A stretch of DNA of 64,000 bases. Origin: Grammothele lineata. Lineage: Eukaryota; Basidiomycota; Agaricomycetes; Polyporales; Polyporaceae. The position numbers and the translations under genes were made by a program. Location: NCBI GenBank assembly GCA_002150815.3, contig NDFF03000018.1:62001-126000 (forward strand), in the 5' to 3' direction. The notes below the pieces were generated by a model. It was not told where the DNA came from and made no database searches. It saw nothing but the letters and a program-made list of their open reading frames with translations. Positions 24,564-35,700 of this stretch are shown in pieces (the stretch's first letter is position 1; every line of letters starts with the position of its first letter).

Positions 24564-26335
24564 TCAGAGCTCTACGTGACGGTGTGCGTCCTCCATGACG
24601 ACTTGGGCGTCGTCTGCTGGCGTGGAGTTAGACGCCTCCTGAACCTCGAGCGAGTTCTTTGCGTTCTCTTCAACGAAGGCGATCAGGCTTTCGAGAGAAC
24701 GGTCGCCGTCGTAGTCAAGGAACTCGCGGGAGCCCGCGGGCTTGAACTTGAGCGTGGGGAACCCGGAGATGCGGAAAGGAACGCTGGGAGGAAGATCGTT
24801 TTCGGTAGCCTCCATCTTCGCACTAGGGGAAGACCGTCATTGACGAAACCCAAACAACGACGAAGGAATCGACGCACATAGTAACCTTGTCGCGGAGCGC
24901 AGAGAAGTGTTCACCGAGGGAATCCCATGTGGGCTTAAGGCGCTTGCAGTGACCGCACCTACATATATTACGTCGACAACTGGTGGCATTGATACACAGC
25001 GCAGTTAAACTTACCAACTAGCGTAAAACTCGACGAAGACATCACGGCTGTCATCGAAGACGACTTCCTCGAATTGCTTGCCAACCAAGTTGAAAACGGC
25101 CTCATCCTGAACCTCGGGAACAGGCTGGCTCTTGAGCTGGGGCTCGAGCTTGCGGTCGAGGTACATGCCAACCATCTCATCAGCGGCTTCTGCGGTGACC
25201 TCGTTCTCCTGGTCGAAAGGATACTTGAGCTGTTTGCCGAGGTCCTGAATGACGAACGAGGGCCACTTCGCCTCGCCGAGGTTCAGAGCACGCGCGTGAT
25301 CCCCATACTTGATGGCGTCGATCCAGACGAAGTTGACCTTGCCCTTGTACTTGGCCGCGACGGGCTTCAGCATGTCAATGTGCTCCTGGTGCTTCTCGTC
25401 CGTAGGGTCGAGGAAAAGGTACGCGAGTGGCTTGCCGCTCGAAGCATAGACCTGATAGTTCTCCGCGCCAACCTCGTCGATGATGGGAATGGAGAGGTCG
25501 GCGAGCCAGCCCTCAAGATCCTTCACCTTTACGGAGCCAATCGGGTAGGGGTACTCGACCGAGGGCTCGTCGAAGGAGCGGTAGACGACAATGGCGGGAG
25601 GAGTGACACCGGCCGCTTCGGCGACAGCAGTCTCGGTCGAGAGACCGAAGAGGTAATCGTCACGGTGCTTGTTCGCGGCTGAGCTGAACTCCGCTGCGGG
25701 AGCGTCGGTGGGCGAAGCGACAAACGCGATGGCTACAATCTTGTCTGCCGTCTTGAACTCGTCAAAGTTGTCGGTCGTGACATCTGAAACAGCAGGAAGA
25801 GACTGCCTGTAACACGCTATTAAACATTGGCGGGCGATAGATGTTAAGGGTGCTTACTTGGTCATGTAGCTGATGATGCCGTCAGCCTTACGGGGGCCAG
25901 TGTACTCAGAGAACTCGCCGTTGCGGTATACACGGAGAGTGCTACAATCCCATGCACTGAGCCACTGCACTCACACGGGATGGGAAGCGGATACTCACGG
26001 GTAACCCTGGATGCCGTTCGACTGGCAGAAGTCGGCCTCATCAACACAGTTGACCTTGGCGAGCTTGATGCTCTTCTCCTTGAGAGCAGTCGCCGCCTCT
26101 TCATAGTGGGGCGCAAGAGCCTTGCAGTGACCACACCTAGAGAGGCGTGAGAGGGTTGCATGGATGGGGGACGCGTCGTAGCGTACCATGGAGCGAAGAA
26201 CTCGACGAGCATCAACGACTCCGGGTTAACGGTGCTCTCGAAAGTGGCGAGAGTAAGGTCGAGGACATCGGAGGCGAGGACGGCCTGAACAAAGGCGAGC
26301 GCAGCCGCCGAGGAGAAGATATGCGAGAACCGCAT
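24564..26335 (-). CDS. PDI1: Protein disulfide isomerase (ER lumen)
   Basis: PDI forms and reshuffles disulfides of secretory proteins in the ER. A signal peptide (MRFSHIFSSAAALAFVQAVL) precedes SDVLDLTLATFESTVNPES, then thioredoxin domain a with LVEFFAPWCGHCKALAPHY, the redox-inactive b and b' domains (e.g. SIPIIDEVGAENYQVYASSG, PLAYLFLDPTDEKHQEH), domain a' with [20 protein letters not shown], an acidic tail and the C terminus HRHVEL. Order a-b-b'-a' and about 505 aa are standard. Both CGHC active sites are complete after splicing, each interrupted by an intron inside the preceding Trp codon (24959-25014 and 26137-26186). The ER signal is HVEL rather than HDEL. Confidence 0.95.
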
Positions 26336-27417
26336 GGCGAAGGAAAGGAGGGGAAGGGAGACGCGGTTTGGACGGTCGGTACGACCGCGGAGGGGTTTAT
26401 ACGAGAGCGGGTGTCGACGTGTCACCTAGAGCTTATGTATGCAGTGCTCTTTTCTAAGCCCGATCACTGTAACAAGCCGAGACTACAACTCGCTCTGATC
26501 ACTGCCATAACCGGCTTCCAGACCTGGCGCTTCCCGGCCTTCCGTCCGCGGCCTTGACGGTGAGCGCTGGTGAGCCTGACAGCTCCTCCGCCACCTGGCC
26601 TCCTCTCGCTCGCTCCCCCGGCCATAGCGCGGACATTCTGCGCATCATTCCCACCTCCAGTCCTTTTCCGACGTCCCATGACGTCGAGCCCCCGCGTCCT
26701 TGAAAAACGCATACGTGGCAGTACGAGCATCACCGTTGTCTGTTGTCAATCACTCCGAGTTCTGTCGCCGTCCGCGCCTCATTGCCCCAATCATGCCGCC
26801 TTGGCACGAGAGCTATCATCCAGCGTCCTGTTCGCAGACGGCGCGTCATTCATTTCCAGAATGCTATTCTTCCTCTCGAAGCCGCCAAAAAATCTTCGTT
26901 CGTCACTGTTCGAACAAGCGCTGCTCCGTAGAAAGGCGGCTCGAACGTAAATGTTTGACTCGCCTCCGTGCCCGATGAGTCGATATTGATGTTCGCCTAT
27001 GAGCCCCGAAACTCATGACAAGGCCGATATGTTCAGCAAAGAATGACGCAATTCGGAGGGTCAAAACAACTGAGACCAGCGGAAATGAACGGGACACTCG
27101 GAGGCAATAAGGTGCATGACATGGGGACGGGAGCAATGCGAAAATCGCAACAGGAGGGGCGTCGTGTCCCGACCTCAATTGCAAAAGAGGTTTTGGGGGA
27201 TATCTCTCGTTGTCCGCCTGCGCACAATGGGCCTAGTCTAGTTTGTGCTGTACATGAGGCGAGAGTAGGCTTCTCCGAGTGTCCCGACACTATCCGGGAT
27301 ATCGGACCAGGTGGGAGTACGGACGCTAAATGACACACGTCGCCTCATTCAGTGGATGTCATATTAACGTAGAGCTAACCGCGATAGTCTAGAATATTGA
27401 AGGCCGCACAACGAACT
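26336..27417. other. Intergenic: PDI promoter and WIP 3' flank
   Basis: About 1.08 kb. The PDI side includes gtgtcgacgtgtcacc (near 26405) and cccatgacgtcgag (near 26677), whose TGACGT/ACGTC cores resemble bZIP (CRE or UPRE-like) sites and could respond to ER stress; this is a motif match only. Short open frames (for example 26570-26950 +, 27043-27333 +) show no recognisable domain or splice continuity, so no gene is called. Confidence 0.5.
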
Positions 27418-28809
27418 CTACAGTGTCTTCAAATCAAAGTTGCTCCCCTTATGGCGACCTCCCGAGTACTTCTTCACGTCGGGCACGAACGGACGCGGAG
27501 GCGGGAAGCCAGACACGATGAAGGAGTGATTCCCAACCGTTGGCGGGGGTGTAGGAACTAGAGCCACACGGTCATGAAGGAAGAACTGATTAGAGGTTAT
27601 GCACTCACTCTTGCGACCAGCTGAAGCACCGTTCAGCTTCGGTGCCAAGCCAGACGGCGTACGTGACGGGGGCGCTAAAAGAGGCGCTAAAGCGGGCCCA
27701 GCCGAAACCGTGCGTGAGCGTGCGGGGGAAGGCCCTGGCGGTGGAGGGGGCGGCGCCGAGGGCACAGCACTATGCCGTACTGGAGGAGGCGGCGCGGGGG
27801 AGCTCCGCGCAGGAGGGAGAGCAGGAGGGGGAGTCGGAGGCGATGATACGGATGGTGCAGGAGGTGGGGGAGGCGCTGCGGTCCGCCGAGCCGGCGGAGG
27901 CGGGGGTGCGGATGGTGTCCCCACATCTGACGCTGCACGTTGTCGCACTGGAGGCGGAGGCGGTGGGGCGAGCGTCGATCTACGAGCGGGTGGAGGTGGG
28001 GGGACCGAACGCCCCGGCGCTGGCGGTGCGCTCTCCGTGTGCTGTACCGCGATCGAGGACGGACGAGGCGGCGGAGGTGGCGGAGCTCGTCCAGTCGCAC
28101 TGGGGGGCGCGGGCACTCTACGAGCAGGCGAGGCGGAGGAAGGACGTAGCGGAGGTTCGGGTACGGCTCTCGCATGAACGGACGGAGAGGACCCGCGGGG
28201 AGGAATCGCGGGTGGGGCGGGAGAAGAGGTCGGGCGTGGGGGCGGAACGGGAACCTTCCTCGGCGGAGGTGCTGGTGCACTAGGTGCGCTAGGCGGGGTG
28301 GGTACCACTCGTGACGGTAGACTAGGAACCACACGCGACGGCAGACTAGGAGTTGCTCGAGACGGAGGCGTAGGAGCTGGAGGGGGAGGCGCCGCCGGTC
28401 TTGCTGGGGATGGCCGGTTAGGTGGTGGTGGTGGTGCCGCCGTCGGTGTAGAAGCTGTCTCTCTTTTAGGTATCGAGGGAGGTTTCCCTAAAGCGGGAGG
28501 TTTGCCTGAATGCCCTGTGAGTAAGCTTCAACATTCCGGTGCAAGCATGGAGAACGCACCCAACGCATTCTGGCCTGCTGGCTTGAGCTTAGGCATTCCA
28601 CCCGCGAACAAACCACCAAGTTGAGGAGGGCCGCCCGTCATGGATGCCGAGGCACCGACGGGGATGGCGGGTGCACCCATTCCGCCGCCGCCGCCACCAC
28701 CTCCTCCCCCCTTAGGTGTCTCAATCGCTGGCGCACTGCGATCATTGGTCACGGCCTTCTTCAGCCTCTTTCCTGCTTGAATTTGGGCCAGTAGCTCGGA
28801 AGAGGCCAT
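27418..28809 (-). CDS. VRP1: Verprolin/WIP-family actin regulator with WH2 motif
   Basis: The protein starts MASSELLAQIQAGKRLKKAV followed by TNDRSAPAIE, a near-perfect verprolin WH2 (G-actin binding) motif. A poly-Gly run follows, then a second conserved element GGPPQLGGLFAGGMPKLKPA, a ~45-nt intron, and about 300 residues of Pro-rich sequence with multiple PPPPPP blocks (profilin/SH3 ligands). The C terminus KYSGGRHKGSNFDLKTL is the short WASP-binding tail (K-S/G-x-x-R-x-x-N type). Length is about 448 aa. WIP stabilises WASP and promotes Arp2/3-driven actin assembly in endocytosis and polarity. Repetitive Pro codons produce long frames on other strands; those are shadows. Confidence 0.9.
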
Positions 28810-29171
28810 GACGAATTTTGTGGAGAGCGTGTATCAGTGACGGGCAATGTGCGATGGAAAAAGCTAGGATCAGAGTGCAGGTGGCAAGAGTCGCTATTCA
28901 AGAGAGATGGTGACGTTCTGGCAGGTGGCTTGTAGTACAGATAAAGCCAATGCATAAGCGCCAGCTGCGTCCACTTCATCGGCTTCGCACAGCCCGCAGC
29001 CTCAGGCCACCGCAACCTCACTCCGAGTTCGGGCGCAGTCTCTTCGAACGTGCCTTACGAGCAATGTTGACGAACAACATCCATGCTATTACATGCGTTG
29101 TACAATAACAGGGGATGATATGAATGTATATACTGTCGAAACCATCTTCACGACCAGATGCCACCCCACCG
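28810..29171. other. Intergenic between WIP and the seven-helix protein gene
   Basis: 362 bp upstream of the WIP start and downstream of the next stop codon. AT-rich at 29080-29140 (likely 3' UTR). No gene or repeat supported. Confidence 0.6.
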
Positions 29172-31806
29172 TCACTGTGCTCGCTTCTTCATAGAGGCTA
29201 CGCCCCGTAGGCGCTGCGGAGTCAAATCTAGAGGAGGTAACTCGGGGCAGCTACCACTGCGCCTGCGTGTATGTCCTAGCGATTCGTTGCGCAGTGGTGG
29301 AGCCCCGATGGTCGGCCAGCCCGAGCTGAGGTTCGGAGTGGAGGATGACCCTGGTATTGGCGGTGAACGAGGTCCGCGCAGTCGCCCAGACCCCTGTGCA
29401 CGCCCATGTGAAGCTGAGGACGGAGTAGGAGGAATGGGGGGCGAGGCGACCTCGGGTACACCGGACTCTTGTATTCGACATTCTGCAGGCTCATGCGACG
29501 AGGGAGAAGGAACTATGTACTGCGACGAGGGGCGGATACTTGATGCTGGCGGGGAAGGTGGGGGGCGAGGTGACCTCGGAGTCGATGGGACCGTGAGGAG
29601 CTGCGAGGAGATAGGTCGGACCGACGAAGGCAGGCCATGCAGCTGCACGCTGGCGCGCTGCCCAGGGACACTACCCGGCCGCAGTGGACGTAGAGAGTGT
29701 GGTCGGCTGATGACCATGCGCTTCGTGGCTATGGATGAGCGACTGAACCTTGACACGGACGGATCCGGACTGTGAGATTGCCCCTCCACCAACACCGGAA
29801 GCTCTTCTCTGGTGCCACCAAACGTCCTGCCAGAGGCAACGGAAGTGCGCGGAGCTGATCGCCATGGAAGCTTCAGCGAACCTTCTCCAGGGGAACGCAT
29901 CTTCCGGCGCGTGCTAGGCTGGCGGGACGAGGTAGAGTATGTTCTTCGGGCCCCACTCGCGCTGCTTGTAGAACGTTGACCGTATGTTGTATAGGCAGAC
30001 AGATACGAATCCCGAACGGAAGCTTGGGCGATGGAGGAAGAACGGGAAATGGGAGTGCTATCATTCGGGGAGGTCGTGTTCGACACGGGTGACCAATACC
30101 TTCCCTTGTTGGCTGACACCGACGCTGGGGTGAGTCGGATGATGTCGGAACCGATAACGCTTAGCGACTTTGTCGTAGTTAAAGGTTCAGGTTCCACGTC
30201 CTCTATAACGACTTGGATAGCAGGCTTTGGCCGTTTAGAACGCACAGGACCGACAATAGGCCCTTGATGGATGTGACGTTCGAGCTGTTCTGCGTACTGC
30301 GCCTGGAACGGGAGGATCTGCCGGTCTTGATGTCCAGAGAAGACAGGCGCGTCTCCTATTCGTGGAGGAGCACTTGCCGGCTCAAGAATCGCTCGAGGTC
30401 GAATCTGATCGGGTGGTCGCATTTCCCTCGGGCCACTGTAAAGGATTACGTTGTTGTTATCGTCATCGTCAGTGGGAACCTGCGTGTCTGGCGGTGGCGA
30501 TGTTGTAACAAGTTGAGATGCGGCGTGAGGTGTCTGTGAGGAGATCGCCAGCGGAGTCGGTGCGCGGGATGGGCGAAGGGACGGGGAGAAAGTGGGAAGC
30601 TTTATCGCAGGCTCTTTATGGTCATTGTTGATCCCGTGGTTAAAAACGCCTGATAACGCAAACTCAGGATCAACAATACGGATACAGTGTCGATGAGAAA
30701 CGGACACCCACCCATAACGATCAGTGCACCAATGCTGAAGGGTATAAACTGAGCGAGTTGGTTGGTGGTGACAACGTTGGGGACGAGAGTAAGAATATCT
30801 AAGAGCAAAAGGCTACCCGCTCGCAACATGTGAATCTTCGTGGAGTTCGTTACCAATGCTATCGTCCGGACACCTGCATTTGTTGTTCGCCACTTCATGA
30901 ATAACCGGCCACCGACGTACAGTTCCATGAGGATAAATGCAATGGATGAAAAGAGGGCGGTGGGAATGAATCTAACAAGCCCTTAGCATGATTATAAAAT
31001 TGTTATGACAGATTGGCTTACCTGGTCTTAATACAGATGAAGGCGGCCAATGTCCTCGCAGGTAGAATAGATCCGGTGTTAGTCGCGGTGAAGGCTACGA
31101 TGAAGGCTACGAGAGATTAGCTCGCAGGATGCAAATGTCAAAATCAAGGCTCACAAAGGCCGAGCACGAGTCCACCGCTCAAAATATAAAACTCGATATT
31201 TCCAGCGCTGCGTGCGTGCAATTCCCAAACCAGGATGACCAGACCGACGAGACGAGTGACCTGGGCAGCCATACTCCCCCACGCTACAGTAAATGCTGAC
31301 AGAGGATATAATGAGATTGGACAGATGGACAAGGTGTGACTGTACGGACCACATGCTGTGTCCCCATCGGACCGATACAAAAGGAGGGTGCAAAACTCCG
31401 CAAATCCCGCGAAAGCAAAGCAAAGGTTGAGACCAAATGCCAGAGCTGCCTCATTGGAAATACGATGAATCGCGGAGAGCTGCTTTTGTGCATTCTGTCC
31501 CTTCTCAGTTTCATAGTTGGCTTGGGCTTCGAGATCACGGGCCAATCTCGTTCGGTGGATAGTTTTCCAGCAGACTTGTATGAGCTGCTGGAAGAAACGG
31601 GACCGGCATGCATAAAGAAGGCCGCTCCAGAAGACCCATCCTAAGAGGAAAGCTGCAACAACACGACTTGTCACGAATGAGGATGGATTTTGGGACACGG
31701 CGTAAACTGAACGAAGCACTTACAAGTCGGAGTGAAGTAGGAACTCCTCCGTCAACGGATTCCCAGTATCCTGAGGAAAGAGCCCTGCCGGCGGATCGCT
31801 TGACAT
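29172..31806 (-). CDS. Putative seven-transmembrane protein with long Ser/Pro-rich C-terminal tail
   Basis: The ATG at 31806 opens a short exon, MSSDPPAGLFPQDTGNPLTE then EFLLHSDF, and a phase-2 intron joins RVVAAFLLGWVFWSGLLYAC. About seven hydrophobic helices follow: that one; ALAFGLNLCFAFAGFAEFCT; MAAQVTRLVGLVILVWELHA; FYILSGGLVLGL-AFIVAFTA; PTALFSSIAFILMELYVGG; AGSLLLLDILTLVPNVV; and FIPFSIGALIVM. A phase-1 intron then joins GVFNHGINNDHKEP and a ~500-residue tail with no further helix, rich in Ser, Pro and Arg (for example SAPRTSVASGRTFGG), ending RLRGVASMKKRAQ. The topology (short N terminus, seven helices, long cytosolic tail) resembles a receptor, but I recognise no named family and infer no ligand or function. 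About 790 aa. Confidence 0.7.
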
Positions 31807-32756
31807 TCGTTAGTCCTCTGAAAAGGTCCTCTTGACACAGCATAAGGGTCCAGCCAGAAGCAAGGTCGGAACAGCCCAGCTGTACACGTGAGAGACCAGC
31901 TCGACGATGAACGAACGGACGGGGAGGAAAAGAGGGAGAAGCGGAGGGGTCAAGGAGGTCGTTAAGAGCGTAGCATGAGGAGAATGGAGGACGCCCCTGG
32001 TCGCGGGTCAGATCAAGGACGGTGGTGATGAAACTCGGCCAGCTGATGGGGGTTCCCGGCGCAGAGTGAGGCGCAGTGCCTCCGTCTTCAAGCTGGAGCT
32101 CAACTCAAGCGGCGGGCTGCAAGAGGATAGTACCGAACTAATTAATAAGACGGGCCTTGTTCTTCTCAGCGGTCAGTAGTGAGACGTCGATCGGGCAGAG
32201 TCGTCACGCGCATCGCTGTGCTCTGCGCGGGCAGATATGGTCGGGTAGGAACCAACGACTCGCATGGGCAGACTGGCGGGCGGTAGGAGACGGACGGGGA
32301 GTGGTTTGTCCCCGGGTCGCGAGCGATCTGCCATTTGCGACGACGTCTTTGAAGCTTACGGACATGAATGCTTCTGTCCGTGAGAGGCACACGGCCATAC
32401 CGGTCTCGACCCGAGAGGAAACCCGCCGACGTTGCGCATGCCGCATGGCTCTCCGAGCGCCCCGGACGTGCAGGCGCCCGGCCGGCCGCAGGCTCACGGC
32501 AGGTCACAGCAGGTCATGGCAGGTCACGGCGTGAAGTCACGAGTCACGAGGCACTTAGCGGAACTGGATCACGTGCACGAGGCTTGGATGCTCCTCCTTG
32601 TGTGTGGCTCTCATCCACTCCCCCGCGTCCGGCACACGTCCGGCGGGTCCCTCAGCCACAGTCGTTCTGTTCTCCCTCCCACTCCTCCCACTTCGCGTCT
32701 CGGTTATCGCTTTCTGTCGTCTACTCTGTACCTGCTTTCCATGCCTCTAGCCCCTC
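31807..32756. promoter_or_regulatory. Divergent promoter region between the seven-helix gene and TRA1
   Basis: About 950 bp between divergent start codons. It contains three 10-bp direct repeats (32501-32530) and, next to TRA1, a CT-rich leader. Reading frames here do not connect to either gene with good splice sites. Confidence 0.5.
32501..32530. repeat. Three tandem 10-bp units upstream of TRA1
   Basis: Units aggtcacagc, aggtcatggc and aggtcacggc run head to tail, preceded by a partial unit ending tcacggc and followed by spaced agtcac copies (near 32535 and 32545). Regular AGGTCA spacing suggests a multimerised factor site in the TRA1 upstream region. Confidence 0.65.
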
Positions 32757-35700
32757 ATGGATAATCCGCCATCCCTCCATACGGCCGGAGACCTCGAGAT
32801 GCGCGCCGCTCGAGTCGCGGACCCTGGCATAGGTGCGTGGCCCTTCTACATCCCTCGATCATGCTAATTCACCAGGCACACATCGTACAGACCTCAAAAC
32901 AAAATATACCGTCGCATGTGAGCTGCGCGAGATGATAGACACCGCCGGTCGCGATGCCGAGGCACGCGTCCTACCTCACATGATCCCTGTTCTACTCGAC
33001 ATTCTTCGCTCTGGTGAGCCTTCTTTCCAGAAGGACAGCCTTGAGTTTCAATTTCGTCGGAGTCTTCTGGAGATTCTGCATCGCATCCAATTCATAGAGA
33101 TCGTCCGCCCGCAAGTCCTCCCGCTCTTGAGTGGACTGGTCTATATACTCCGGAACGACAACGAAGAAATGGGAACAATATCTTGCAAGATGATGGGCGA
33201 AATGATGCGCTCCACTAGGATTTTTAGTGAGGAGGTCTTCACGGATTTTATGACCGTCCTCGTGCAACTACTAGAGAACCTCAAAGCCGTGCTGGCCGAG
33301 GTTTTCTCCGAGCAGTCGCTCGAGCTCGACGGAACGACCTCCCTGCAAGCCATCCGCAGCTTCAAGGTTCTCTCTGAGATCGGAGGTGTCGTTGTTGCAT
33401 TCTCGCATAACAACCGCAATACGGTGTCCCCACATATTCCCTCCGTCATCCTACGGCTCCTCGAATATAGTGAGTTACAAGCCCCCGCGCAGCAGAAAGC
33501 TAGGGAAGACTTTGAGGCTATGGGAAGCATATGGGCCGGCATGGCACCTACTGTGAAGAATATGCAAGCGTACTCGGATTACATCATTTCTCAAGTCCGA
33601 GCGATTCAGACGATGCTCGTGCTTCTCAGGCAACAGCCAGAGCCCTCAGAGAAAGATGGAGAAACTGGTCAGCGGCTCGCTCTGGCGCTCCTCCGGTTGT
33701 TCCAAGACTGCCCCGCCATGGGAATCGCTGCAAGAAAGGTATCTCGGCTTCTTGTGGAAGCTCATCGCCCCCATGCTCACCCATATGCAGGAAATGACGC
33801 CTATCCTGAAGCATTTGACCACTACTCCGTTCAAGCGCGCTCTTCTTCCCCATATCGACAAGTTGTTGGATGAACGAGTACTGCTCGGAAATTCTATTGG
33901 AAGCCAAGAGGTGTATCGGTAAGAGCAACTTACTCGTTTGCAATCTTCCTTATTCTCCAGCTATGTCCACAGATCGACTCTGCTTGGAGCTGTAGCAGAC
34001 CTCCTCCACCACCTTCGGGCCGATCTCACACCAGCCAATATCTCCCGAGTCTTCGCGGTCTATGTGCGGCATCTACACAATCCGTTCTTGTCTACACATA
34101 CGCATGTCCTTTCCGCCAAAATCATTTTCAACCTCCTAGAGGTTGAGATTGGCAAGGACTCCCATCAGAACGCTGCACGCATCTTGAACACGTTGCTAGA
34201 AGCTTGTGTCGACAAAGTGGACTCTCTCGTGTCCGTTCAAGTCGAGAGGATCGCGAGACTTGCCAAGGATAAGGACACGGAGAACGAGTTCAATGACTTT
34301 GCTCTAATTGAGAAGTCCCGCCCCCTTTTGGGCCCGTGTTACGCTACGGAGAGACCAGAAGAGAGTATGGGAGGTAAGTGCTTTGCTCTACTTCAGCCAT
34401 ATTAAGCTCACCGCTGCTGCAGAATACCGCAATCTCATTCGGACGCTCTTCCACGGTTTCCACAGCCTCGTCATGGCCCTCAAGAAGTGTGACGCGCCCA
34501 TCCCCGATGGGACTCTCATCGCACGCATGTTTGATGGGTGTATCCGGTCAATGGCCTTCTTTGATGGTGAAATGAGGGAAGCCCAGGACGCGCTGGAACG
34601 CATTGGAGCAGCGATGACAGAGATCAATCTTCACGTCTTCCAAGAGGTATGGACCCAGAAGATTGGTTTCTACTTCACGTCGGCGGAAAAGCGGCCGGTC
34701 CTCATGCACCTATCCACCATCCTCTTCGCCCGAGAAGCTACATCCCCTACCATTGTGGCCATTGTCCTGAGGTATCTCATTGATCGCCTCCCTGACCTCG
34801 GGCAGTATGATGACCAAGGTGCCGCCGTCGCTATCCGGATGTTCAAGTTAACCTTTGGGGCCGTAACCAGCTTCCCTCCCCTCAACGAGTCGATCCTCGC
34901 TTCCCACCTGGGCAAATTGATCATGGATTGCTTTCCTCTGGCAGCGAAAGCGGCGAGACCGACCAACTATTTCCATCTCTTACGCAATCTATTCCGCGCG
35001 ATCGGCGGTGGGGGTGGTCGTTTTGAGCTGTTGTACAAAGAGGTTCTTCCTCTGCTTCCTGATATGCTTGAATGCCTAAACCGACAGCTGCAGACGTCGG
35101 AAGGCCCGACCCGCGACATGATTGTCGAACTTTGCCTCACCGTTCCCCTCCGGTTGACCCATCTCCTACCCTACCTCTCGTATCTCATGCAACCTCTCGT
35201 CCTTGCGCTCAAAGGCACGCCGGAACTCATCAGCCAGGGTCTCCGTACGCTCGAATTGTGCATCGACAATCTCACCTCCGACTTCCTCGACCCTACTCTC
35301 AGCGTTGTTCTTCGGGATCTCATGGAGGCGCTCCACGCTCTCTTGAAGCCATTGCCTGCAAATCACCAACATTCGCATGCGGCCATTCGAATCCTTGGTA
35401 AGCTCGGCGGACGCAACCGCAAGTTGCTAGAGAAGGATCCTTCTTTCGATTACTCCCAGCACACCGAGCCAGTGAAGGCTCGCTTTTCCTTCGGTCCACA
35501 GATTGGTAGCATCGAGCTCTCTCCCGTCGCAATTGTATCCGCGGAGATTTTTCGTAATCCGAAGTCAGCTCCGCAGCATCGCATTCAGGCCTACAATTAT
35601 CTCGAACAGTGCCTGGTCCTCATGCTTCACGAGGTTTGTATGTTTGCTCATTGTACGAAGATGATCTCAACAATCCGAACGTCTGTTCTAGGGAGTCAAG

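Noticed and set aside
7340..26920. Scattered gttcgaa strings that resemble a tRNA B box
   Set aside because: None has a matching A box at the right distance or a foldable acceptor stem; no tRNA gene is called.
26570..27333. Open frames of 90-126 aa between PDI and WIP
   Set aside because: No domain, no splice continuity, atypical composition; likely chance frames in GC-rich DNA.
27599..28283. Long Gly/Arg- and Val-rich frames on the + strand (192-213 aa)
   Set aside because: They are complements of the Pro-rich verprolin coding sequence on the minus strand; the minus frame has the WH2 motif and WASP-binding tail.
31844..32130. Hydrophobic frame upstream of the seven-helix gene (SFIVELVSHVYSWAVPTLLL), possible extra first TM helix
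   Set aside because: It has no in-frame ATG and no good splice link. The ATG at 31806 gives a sensible N terminus (MSSDPPAGLFPQDTGNPLTE) with a consensus donor and correct phase.
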